Source of the DNA: Chloranthus sessilifolius
Taxonomy: Eukaryota > Streptophyta > Magnoliopsida > Chloranthales > Chloranthaceae
NCBI GenBank assembly: GCA_021018995.1
Contig: CM037588.1
Coordinates: 144,851,725-144,915,724, forward strand
Direction of reading: 5' to 3'
DNA length: 64,000 nucleotides
Part shown: positions 22,166 through 31,414 of the stretch, piece after piece
How the letters are laid out: every line of letters begins with the position of its first letter
Position numbering within the stretch: position 1 is the stretch's first letter
The notes under the pieces: model-generated
Databases searched by the model: none
What the model was told of the DNA's origin: nothing
What the model saw: only the letters and a program-made list of their open reading frames with translations
Program-made: the position numbers and the translations under genes

Positions 22166-22824
22166 TGTTAGTTTAGATTCGACCCCAACACGTAATTGGA
22201 GACACTCTAAGGAGTGGTCTCAGGTCGAAGTCGATCGATCGAGCTTGGGAAGTCTATCGATCGATCTAAGAACATATTGTTTGGGTTACTCATGGACTGA
22301 ACTTGATCGATCGAGTTAGTAGAGTTGATCGAGTCGATTGATCGATCCTGGGCGGATTAAGTTCCAGGTTTTGAATATTTGGCCATTTTAGAAGATTTTC
22401 TATGTCAAGTTTCCTTATGTGTATTGGAGCCTATTAGCAGAAGGTTTTCTATGGGGGTTTCTGCATTGTTTTGTAAGAGTTTTTAAGAGAAAAAACTGTG
22501 GTGAATACTTTGAGAGACATGGTATTGAAGAATTGCTTGAGGATTGAAGATACAATTGAAGTTGTTCTTGAGATGAAATCGTTACTATATTCCAACAGAT
22601 CTCTTCTCTGTTCTTTGAATGACTGCGTCCTTATTTTATACAACGGGTTTGCTGTGGAAGATCATGTTTGATCTTGATTGAGTTTGCACTAGAGAGAAGA
22701 GAGTGTGTGCGTCCCATGGACATAGCCCTAGATTTGGTGAACCACGTAAATCTTTTGTGTTGTGTGATTGTTCTTTTGCATCTTATTTTGTCGAGTTCAT
22801 CGCGATCGGGAGTTCGGTAGAGTG
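22166..22824 (+). repeat. Copia B 3' LTR
   Basis: Starts TGTTAGTTTAG after a purine-rich tract (CTAGGTGGAGAT) and runs to about 22824. It contains TCGATCGATCGAG and TATCGATCGATC words near 22230-22340. Beyond it the sequence no longer matches the 5' LTR. Confidence 0.8.
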
Positions 22825-23504
22825 ATTGGTCTCATTTGAGAATGATCGATGGGTCTCTTATGGGGCCGATTGATCGGTCTCTTATGAGACCTAAGGACAT
22901 TTTTTTCTAAGTCATTTTTCATTTAATTAGAATTTAAGCACATGCCAAAATTTTTAATTCGAATTTATGTAGATGTCAAAAATTTTGGACCCTATTTTGT
23001 AAATACTGAAATATAGTTTCAAGTTCATAGATCTTGTTTGGTAGTAAGCATCAAGCAAAAGGTTAGACCCTGTCAAATCTAAAGAAAAAGTTTTGGAACC
23101 ACTTGGGTAGTCCACGCTTGGGTAGTCCACCGGTTACAAAATTATTATCACATTATCATTTTTTTTTTTTTTTTTTTTTTTTTGTAACTTAATTTTTTAA
23201 GATGTGAGTATGTGACATTGTGAAAAAAAATAGTCTCTCATTTGCCAGCTTTTGACTGTTCTAGAGCCCTTGGGATCATCGGATTGCCTTTGAATATTGG
23301 ACAATACCTCAACAATCACACCCATCAAATATTTCCAAAGATGCGTTCAATTGATAGTATTGGAGACATTTGCTAATATCTTTTTAGGTCTTTCAAATGT
23401 TGGAAGGAAATTTAGCAGCTTCGAACTGATGCCATTGATGAATTTATGTTAGCAAATGTCTGCAATAATGCCATCAAGTGATGCTTGGCAAGGATTAAAA
23501 TTTC
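22825..23504. other. Gene-free stretch with poly-T tract and GGTCTC...GAGACC words
   Basis: No coding signal is seen. A short cluster at 22826-22896 repeats GGTCTCTTATGAGACC-like palindromes, possibly a scrap of another LTR array. A T-run of about 25 bases lies at 23159-23183. Otherwise it is A+T-rich. Confidence 0.5.
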
Positions 23505-24020
23505 AGGTAAAATTTTGGTTTCGGGCATGACCGAAATTGATAATTTTGAACGAAATTTCAGCCGAAAACCGAAATTTTGAGTCCCATACAAAAAACACAC
23601 TACAAAGAATAAAACTATTAGCGGCAGTTAAAAAAACTGCCGCTATTAACAAAAAAACTGTCACTAATGCCCTTGCTGCTAATAGTCTTAATAGTTTTTT
23701 TGTTAATAGTAGCAGTTTTTTTAACAAAAAGCTGCCGCTAATAGTCTTATTTTCACTACAAAAAATAAGATTATTAGTGGCATTTTTTGCAGCAAAAAAT
23801 TGCCGCTATATATTAACAAAAAAACTATTAAGACTATTAGCAGCAAGGGTATTAGTGGTAGTTTTTTTGTTAATATCAGCAGTATATGGCCGCCGCTAAT
23901 ATTTTTTGTAGTGTTTTTGTAGTGAGACCGAAATTTCGGCCCAAATTATCGTTTCGGTGGAGACCGAACGATAATTTGGACCGAAATTTCGATCATTTCG
24001 GCCGAAATTTCAATCATTTC
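23505..24020. repeat. GAAATTTCGG fold-back region hosting a MITE
   Basis: Both sides of the MITE at 23598-23913 carry repeated CCGAAATTTCGGCC words, themselves palindromic. AAATTATCGTTTCGGT (near 23945) is inverted by ACCGAACGATAATTT about 20 bases later. This suggests a low-complexity fold-back repeat into which the MITE was inserted. Confidence 0.55.
23598..23913. mobile_element. CACTA-type (En/Spm) MITE
   Basis: About 316 bases with inverted ends: CACTACAAAGAATAAAACTA at left and AATATTTTTTGTAGTG at right. Subterminal repeats of TTAGCGGCAG / CTGCCGCTAAT lie inside both ends. A second internal CACTACAAAAAATAAG near 23755 suggests a nested or partly duplicated copy. CACTA ends and GCGGC-type subterminal repeats are characteristic of non-autonomous En/Spm elements. 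No transposase is encoded. The 3-base target duplication could not be fixed because the right end repeats TTTTTGTAGTG twice. Confidence 0.75.
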
Positions 24021-24431
24021 TCCTTGATTCTAGGGGTGCAAATGGGTCGGTCAAGGTAGACATTATTGAGTCCTACCCATTTGGATAGAGACAGTATGTT
24101 TATGAAGAACTGGGAGATGAGTCGCCGAAATCTGGGTACGATTAGTATTGGTACTCCATCTGCGAAGGATATAGACGAAGGGGGAGGGCGATTAATTAGG
24201 GTTTTTCCCTTCTTCTCCTTGTTTTTCTAGGGTTTGGAGGGTTTTGATTCTTCTTCTATGCAATTGTTAAGACAACGAAAATATGTTTATGAAGAACTCG
24301 TTTGAAGCTCTTGAGGTGCTCGCCGATCGGTGCATCATTGAAGAAGAAGAAGATGATGGAAGAATAAAGAGGGGTTTTTTATAGTGGGAAGGAGAAAGTT
24401 TGGAAGATAGAGGAGGAAGAGGGGCAGATTT
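24021..24431. other. Gene-free stretch with leader-like sequence
   Basis: Contains AGGGTTTTTCCC and CTAGGGTTTGGAGGG strings typical of plant 5' leaders, and a pair of TATGTTTATGAAGAACT direct repeats (24098 and 24284 regions). No convincing ORF is present. It starts with a GGGGTGCAAATGGGT string like some hAT-type MITE ends. Confidence 0.35.
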
Positions 24432-24459
24432 TGAAGAAAAGGGTGCATTTGAATTTAAG

Positions 24460-24490
<31 letters not shown>

Positions 24491-25387
24491 TAAAAATTGG
24501 TGTATTTGGGTGGACTGGCAAAGCCAAGATTTCGAGTAGAATGGTCATTGTCCTCTGATTCTTCTCTCTCTCTCTCTATTATTTATATATATCTTCCTTT
24601 TCTATTGCTATATCAATATTACATTTAATTACTTAATTTAAAGTTTTGGAAAATTACAATGTCATGGGGATCATCACTTATTAATTGTGGTGAAAGGATT
24701 ATGAACACTGATTTTTATGGGATTGGTTTATGTCAAGGTAAAGTTTTGTTAATTGATGATTGTTTGATGAGTGACCAGTCATTTTGACAGAAGTCGATGA
24801 TGGGTTAGCGTGGAAGAGTCATTTGATTCACATTCTGAGTGAGCTCTTCGTTTTTATAATGACATGGGTAAATGTGAACCGGTGGATTGACTTGAACAAG
24901 GATGAATGACACTCCTAAATTTTCATGCAAAACGGACACCTTTACAATGGCCGATGAAGAGATATAAAATGAGTGGACATGACGATTTCAAATAATCAAA
25001 AGTACATGCAAAAAATTATAGAGATCGTTCATTTCACCGTAAAGTGAATAGTAGCCCATAAAGTAGATTTTACACCTTCATTTTACAGTGAACTGAACAA
25101 CCATCTAACATCGGAGGTGTACCTTTTTACAAGTAAAAAAAATATACTTTATTACATGTAAAGTGATTATTACATGTAATTGGATTACAGCGAAGTGAAT
25201 GTGCCCTAAAATCTCCTCCCATATTTATTCTCTTTCTAAAATAGACTAGGTCTATAGATCTTTAACTATATGTTAAAGAAAAGAAAGCCAATATACAAAT
25301 ATAATGCAAATTAAATCCATAACACGTACGAATGTACACACATTCTAGTATCAACAGAATTCAGGGTTGGTCGGGTTTGGATTTGGA
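24432..25387. repeat. Tandem duplication, first copy
   Basis: Begins GAAGAAAAGGGTGCATTTG followed by a GA microsatellite (24460-24487). It includes the segment starting ATTGTGGTGAAAGGATTATG (near 24697) and ends near CAGGGTTGGTCGGGTTTGG. The second copy begins at 25388 with GAAGAAAAGGGTGCATCTG and resumes after element 3 at 46556. The copies differ at a few percent by eye. There is no coding signal. Confidence 0.8.
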
Positions 25388-25437
25388 AGAAAAGGGTGCA
25401 TCTGAATTTAAGGGGAGGGGGAGAGAGAGAGAGAGAG

Positions 25438-25469
<32 letters not shown>
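25388..25469. repeat. Tandem duplication, second copy, left part, with (GA)n(GT)n
   Basis: Repeats the start of the unit at 24432 and runs into a GA then GT microsatellite (about 25421-25467), where element 3 begins. The rest of this copy lies at 46556-47265. Confidence 0.8.
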
Positions 25470-25471
<2 letters not shown>

Positions 25472-25678
25472 TAACGTCCCTAAGTTTTAATCCATGAACA
25501 GTATGCCTCGGTATGCGTGCCGACAGTTCGTACGTCGATGACTGTACCGATGACTAAGTAATGTCTATAGATCAAATCTGATGAAAATGATTTAGTATAA
25601 GTAGGCTAGGTTATGGGCTAGTCAACCCTCATACACCCAACCTTGGTGTAGCTGTTTTGTACCTAAGCCTAGGGCTTG

Positions 25679-25690
25679 GCTATAAAAAAA
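25679..25690 (+). promoter_or_regulatory. Candidate LTR TATA box, element 3
   Basis: GCTATAAAAAAA lies about 210 bases into the LTR. The same site is present in the 3' LTR (near 44170). It is a plausible core promoter for the element transcript. Confidence 0.5.
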
Positions 25691-26049
25691 AAAAAAACCC
25701 ATAAAAGCTTGCATTTATTTCCCTTTGTTGCATATGATTAGAAGTTAAGAGGGGAGAGGTTGAATCGAGGGCATTGATTGATTATGAATGTGAGATTGAT
25801 TCGTTCGTGATGTGTGAAGCGAAGGATTTGATCGAATCAAAACAAACATTGTTCACTTGGTGAACCCTAGTCCAATATAAAAGCAAGGATTGGGGATTCA
25901 GAGGAAATCAAGGTATAGAATTTAAGGTTAGATCATGAAATTGTGTTAGTTGTTGTTTTTATTCAAATTAGGATCAAGGAATCATAAGAAATGGGGTTTG
26001 ATTTGGAAAGAAAAGACAAGGAGTGTGAAAACCCAAGAACAGATGAAAT

Positions 26050-26582
26050 ATTTTCATTTCGACCGATCGAAATTTGGTTCGATCGATCGAAATGGACTTA
26101 AGAAGGATGAATTCGAAGTTTGAAGAAATTCGTTTGATTGAAATCAATTTCGATCGAATCCCACACTCGATCGATCGAAACGTATAGAATAGAGATTTTG
26201 GAAATCTTGCTGTGAGGATTCGACCGATCGAAATATTTTCGATCGATCGAATTAGAAATTCGATTGATCCAATTAGAACTCGTTTGATCGAAATGTGTGG
26301 TTTGTTAATTAGCTTCTGAGGGATTCGATCGATCAAAGTATATGATTTCGATCGATCGAATTAGAATTCGTTCAATCGAACTGTGTTTTGGTCAAGTTGG
26401 ATTCTGTGAGATTCAACCGATCAAAATTATTTTTGATTGATCAAATTTGTGATCCGTTCGATCGAACTAGAAAATCGTTCAATCGAACTGAGAAGTGCTG
26501 TATATGTTCTGAGGAGTTCGACTGATCAAAATGAGTTTGATTGATCAAAACTGGGTTTCGATCGATCAAAATTCTCAGATTC
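26050..26582. repeat. Element 3 LTR palindrome array (TCGATCGATCGA type)
   Basis: Many CGATCGAAA / TTCGATCGATCGAA words and one-base variants (GATCGATCAAA, ACCGATCGAAA), spaced roughly 20-40 bases apart. The matching array in the 3' LTR is at 44555-45110, and the internal array at 41565-41978 uses the same word. Confidence 0.88.
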
Positions 26583-27139
26583 AGGATTTCGTTGTGTTTT
26601 GACTGAGAGATTTTGAGGAAATCTTTTGAGGTATGTTTAGCATCGTTCTAATATGTGAACTGTGAATTTGATATGTTTAAGTGACCTGGTGTTGTGTGAT
26701 GAAAAGAAAACCCAAACGACGGATTGAGCATGTGCGGGTTGAGATCTCGAGGTAGGGAAAACCTAATATCATGCACTTTTAATACATTAGCATGTATGTT
26801 ATGTATGATGTGTTCCTTGATAAAATCATGTGAATTGTATTACGACGCGTTCTTTGATAAAATCATGTAAGTTTTGTGATAACTTTGAATTGAAAAGTGA
26901 TATGCATAAGTATGCTGCTGTAAATGTGTGCTTTATGAGTGTTAAGACCTGACCCATTTAATAAATGTGTTTTAAGTCTATCCTGTAGGTAATAAGCAGC
27001 AGCTGCAGATAAGGCCCTAACCATGCCAAGAAGCTTACTTTTGCCCCAGAAGTATCTCAGGGAAAAGGAAGTTAGACCTAGACAGAGAGCTGGCTGCAAC
27101 ATAGGCATAGTACAGCAGCAACAAGTCAAGAAGAATGCC

Positions 27140-27700
27140 TCGCGCAAATGTCACAGGGTTTAATTGAACCAGAGAGAATGCTTCGCGCAGTTGTCGCGGG
27201 CTTTTGAAGGCAGCACACCAACTGCTCGCACCGTTCTCGCGCGGTTTGATGACAGAAAGGATTGAAAAGACTTAGCGATGATTCTGCGAGGCTTTCGATC
27301 ATAAGCCCAGATAGCACTCTTTGACTCAAAGAGGAGCCCTTAATCTTCGCACGATTCACTGAGGAGAGAGAGCTCCAGGCATTCCTGCGCGCAGTTGTCA
27401 AACAATGGTCGAGGGATACCGACCTTCAAGGAACTGCTCATGCGATCCATAGGCCTATGCACACTGCTTCTTCGCGAGGATCTCCGCGAGATTCACCAAG
27501 GAACGAACTGCGAGCGAAATTCTCGCGCCATTCTAAAGGAAAGAGCAATCTCGCGACAACAAGAGCAATCCCGTGATGACCAAATTATCAATCCTGCGAC
27601 TGCCAGTGCTTCAAGTCAATTCAATCCCGTGACACCAACTCTATCACGCACCAAGACCTGGAAAGCCTTGCTACCTAGCGAGGCTCAGGATCTTAACTTT
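27140..27700. repeat. Element 4 LTR array of TCGCGA-type words
   Basis: Repeated CTCGCGC, TTCGCGCAGTTGTCGC, CTCGCGCGG, TCCGCGAGATTC and TCTCGCGAC words on both strands, upstream of the LTR TATA box. The same words recur in the internal spacer at 35560-35870. Spacing and spacers are irregular. Confidence 0.75.
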
Positions 27701-27866
27701 TTCCCCCTTCTGCGGGGGCAATCTGGAAACTTTCAGAACTAGGGCACGCACTCCAATGCTCCAATCTCTGTGCTCACGCCCCGAGGCATCCAAGGGACAG
27801 AAATGGGCCACGATTGCATCGATAAAATTTAGGTTTTCCTAACCTTAATGCTACCACAGCTGACTG

Positions 27867-27875
27867 CTATATAAA
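27867..27875 (+). promoter_or_regulatory. Candidate LTR TATA box, element 4
   Basis: CTATATAAA lies about 170 bases downstream of the TCGCGA-rich array, inside the 5' LTR. Confidence 0.55.
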
Positions 27876-29324
27876 CCTAAGCCTAGTTTAGTTTTAAGGG
27901 ACTTGACTTCTGTACTCCTTCTTGAATCGACTGTAGAATTGCAATAGGCTAAGGTTAGGTTTTAGGCAGCTCCTTTTTCCCTTTTTCTTCTCTCTATAGT
28001 TCACAACTTGCTGGCTATGCCTTTGTATGCCTATTTGGAATAGTTTTAATGGAGTTTTATAATAGGATTTTATGCATGTATGGGATTGGTGTTTTTGTGA
28101 GTTATTCTGTACAAGGCTACTGCCTTGAGATCCTCCATTGTTATGTTGCATTGTAAGCAATGGAGGATTATATTTAAGGATTTATTTAGATCCAAGTGCC
28201 CTGTGTGTCCAGGTTAGGCACATTGCAGGCCTATGCCCCACCACAGGATCCACTAAATCTGAATCCCCATGGGAACCTGTGCTGGTAGCCTTGTGAACAT
28301 GGTGGTGGCAGTAATGTTCTTGTTCTATCTCAGACCTCTGTGAGAAGGATAACCTCTGTGGATAGTCTGTGACCATTCAAGTGGATAGATTATAGCCCTA
28401 GGGTGAGGCCAATCCATAGATCTAAGACAAATTCTTCTTCTCTACACTTGTGCTTGTAGCCTTGTGAGAGATTGTGTAGAGACAGACTCCCCTGTATTTG
28501 TATAGACCCAATATCGGATGTCAGATCTGATCTGGCTGTAGAGATTGTAAGCTTGTGACTGGATCACTGCAGTCTTTCTAAAGTAGTGAACAGCTATACC
28601 TAAAGCTAGTACTCAAACTCTTGCTGGTCCTGTGTGTCCAGGCTAGTGCACATTGCAGGCCTAGCCCCACACACATAACTTTAGAGGTTGAGATTCCTAT
28701 GGATTCTTGAGCTGGTAGCCTGGATGAAGTAGTGCCTATAATGATAAACTTGTTCTGACCCATCTCTGGACTATGGTTCCCCTATTGGATAGTCTGTGAC
28801 CATTTAAGTGGGCAGGTTATAGCCATAAGGGATTGGATCATGGCATAGGGGTGAGTTGGATCCTTTCTCCTCTTTGGTGATAATGTAGCCATTGGACAGG
28901 ATTTTTATAGCAGCAGATCTGAGTTTGAGTTATAAGACCCATCAGATCTGTACCTCATAGCTTACTTCTCACCCTCTTATATTTATTTTCTCACACTCCA
29001 TCATTCTTCTAAACCCTTTCTGTAGTTTAGGCATTAGGTACCACCTTAGGATTTAGACAATAGTGACCTTAAATCCCCTTTCATTTTGGATTGCCAGATC
29101 TGGAGGGCCTACTAAAGATAGCTCCCTTGGAGCTTTAGATCAACTTTCCCTGTGGGACAAACTCTTACTTATTAAAACTTGCTACAACAGGCCCTGTATC
29201 TTGCAGGACTGTGCATTTTTAGGCTTGCTACTCTGTAATCCACCTTTGATTTTTACTAACCCCATTCTTATCACCATTCCCAATAAAGTTAGCAGCAAGT
29301 ACTTAAAAAAATCTAACAAGTTTT

Positions 29325-29342
29325 TGGCACCGCTGTCGAGGA
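29325..29342 (+). other. Element 4 primer binding site (tRNA-Asp type)
   Basis: TGGCACCGCTGTCGAGGA closely resembles the TGGCGCCGTTGCCGGGGA tRNA-Asp complement used by Athila elements. It lies a few bases after the LTR end. Confidence 0.75.
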
Positions 29343-29765
29343 ATTTTGATCTATTAGTAGACCCTAGATTTTTGTATTCTTTATTCTTTGGTAGCTGTGC
29401 TTGTGAATAATTGATACTGCTGATTTACATTTAGAATTTTTCTTACAGATCTGGACAGTAGCAGAGAAGGAGAGTAGAATTGTACTCGGAAGCTAGCTAT
29501 CTCTATTTGCACTTCTCTAACCCTCAAAACCTCAGTCTATTTCTCCTTTGAAAATTTCATAGCAGTTGATTAGGATAGTTGTAATTTTGTTAATTTCAAT
29601 GTGTCTGCAAGTAGTCTTCCCTGCTGTTGGTGTGTGTGCATGTTAGGAAGGAGATCCCTCAGTCCCACATTAGAGCCTCCTAACCCTGAGATAGAAAGGG
29701 GCAGAAGACCAAGAAGGCTTAAACACACCACAGTTGAGCCCCCTACTGAAATTAAGACAACAATC

Positions 29766-31300
29766 ATGGGTGAAGAGCAACCCAAAACATTGAAGGAATT
29801 GAATGCTCCTGATGATTATAATTCCCCATTCAGCATTCAATTCCCAGATGTTCAGGGAAACTATGAGATTAAAACCTCAATCATCCAAATGATCCCCTCT
29901 TTTCATGGGCTCAGCAAGGAAGACCCCTACAAACACATTGACCAATTCTTGGCCCTGTGCATTACATTCTCCATTGCTAGTTTGGGACCAAAAGCCACCA
30001 GATTAAGGCTCTTTCCTTTCTCCCTAAAAGACAGGGCTAGCACCTGGTTAGCTACCCTCCCAAATAACAGTATCACTTCTTGGAAAGACCTCCAGACAAG
30101 ATTTCTTACCAAATTCTTCCTAAAGACAGAAACCAGCCAGTTGAGGAAAGCAATACTTGCTTTTGCCCAATCCCCAATTGAGGATTTTAATCAATCATGG
30201 GACAGATTTAAGGAGATGCTCAAACAATGTCCCCATCACAAGATCCCTGACTGGCAACTTGTCCAGAGCTTCTATAATGGGATTGATGAGAAAAGCAGAG
30301 ACATGGTAGATGCCTCTTGTGGTGGAACTTACATGCACAAAACAGCTGATGAGGCATGAGACTTGTTCGAGGTCATCAGTGAAAATGCTTTCCAAAAGAT
30401 GTCTTTATCAAGAACTGTTCAAGAGCCTTCTCCTAAAATGGGACTTGCTGAAATTTCCAAAGGAAAGATGTATGAAGTAAGTAGAAATAATGATCTGAGA
30501 ATGCAGATGGCCAATCTTTTTAATAAGTTTGATAAACTATTAACTGTGGTGCAACCCAGATTGGCTGCACAGGTGATGGAAGCATGCCTGATATGCCAAT
30601 CTCCACAACACAGTTGAAGAGTGTCCATCTACAGGGCAATATCCTGAGTATGTGATGGAACAAGTCACGCCCAATCATTTGGCGAATAATCATTGGCTAC
30701 AACAAACAGCCATTTGGATACCAGCACCAAAATGCTAATTACCAGTGGAGAGACCACCTAAATTTGAGGTGAAGATAAGACAATTATATACAGCCACAAC
30801 AGATGTTGGCCTTACCTCAAAGGCCACAGCAGTAATTTAACCAGAGATATGCCCCAAGGTCAAATTTCCAACATCAGCAGCAGCCCCAACAGCAAAATCA
30901 GTTGGTAGTTCCCCAACCTCAGCCCCAAAATGCTTCTTTCGAGGACCAGGTTTTGACCGCGTTGCAAAGCTTTGGAGTCTTGACTTAGACTGTGACTTGT
31001 CACAGTCAAAGCATAAAGAAAATGGAAGAACAGCTTGGCCAAATATCTAATGTCTTGGACAAAAGAGAAGAGGACAGGTTGCCAAGCCACCCAGTGGCCA
31101 ACCCTAAGGGCCAATATTCGATTGGAGAAGGTTCCTCAAGTTTTAAGGGAGCTAATGCCATCACAACCCTAAGGTCTGGCAGGCTGATAGACAACCAGGT
31201 TGGGAAGGAACAAGGAGAGGTCATCTCCAAGGAATTTTTGAATGAAAGTGAAAAAGAATTTGTGAGACCACAGAGCCAAAAGTTGCCTGCTACCTTGTAA
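29766..31300 (+). pseudogene. Element 4 gag remnant
   Basis: From MGEEQPKTLKELNAPDDYNS it reads as a plant retrotransposon gag: FSIQFPDVQGNYEIKTSIIQ, FHGLSKEDPYKHIDQFL, the ASTWLATLPNNSITSWKDLQ core and FYNGIDEKSRDMVDASCGG. This is the conserved Retrotrans_gag pattern. A Gln-rich stretch and a coiled region (MEEQLGQISNVLDKREEDRL) follow. A leader of about 55 in-frame codons precedes this ATG. It is broken in a few places. Confidence 0.85.
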
Positions 31301-31414
31301 CAAGGGAAAAATAAAGAGTCTGTAGTTGAGCCTCAGCAGGAAATAAAAGATGAAAAAAGAAAAAAACAAAAGTTTAGTCATAAGATTGCAGCTGAGGAAC
31401 TAGCAGTACCTCAG

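Larger units (their letters stand above)
17540..22824 (+). mobile_element. Copia B: Ty1/copia (Tork/Tnt1-like) element
   Basis: A nearly full-length, strongly decayed copia element: partial 5' LTR, primer binding site, gag, protease, integrase, RT, RNase H, polypurine tract and a nearly complete 3' LTR. Integrase lies before RT, which defines Ty1/copia. HSDVWGPTKV and GYGDGVKGYRLWD resemble the Tnt1/Tork lineage. The two LTRs differ at roughly one base in ten by eye, so it is an old insertion. There are more than ten breaks. Confidence 0.88.
25470..26939 (+). repeat. Element 3 5' LTR, portion left of element 4
   Basis: Aligns with 43961-45466 of the 3' LTR. It holds a TATA-like GGCTATAAAAAAA (about 25679-25690), a leader, and a TCGATCGATCGA-type array (26050-26582). 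At 26940 element 4 starts with TGTTAAGACC. Confidence 0.88.
26940..29318 (+). repeat. Element 4 5' LTR
   Basis: About 2.38 kb from TGTTAAGACC to ATCTAACA. It contains a TCGCGA-rich array (27140-27700), a TATA box CTATATAAA at 27867-27875, and an internal tandem duplication of about 430 bases whose copies start near 28199 and 28629 (CCTGTGTGTCCAGG, later GATAGTCTGTGACCATT). Confidence 0.85.

Noticed and set aside
24267-24548. 93-codon minus-strand frame near the GA microsatellite
   Set aside because: Most of it is Ser/Leu repeats made by the microsatellite; there is no domain and no support from the duplicated copy.
25465-25469. Target-site duplication for element 3
   Set aside because: The five bases left (GTGTT) and right (AAGAG) differ; the left flank is a microsatellite that may have changed after insertion.
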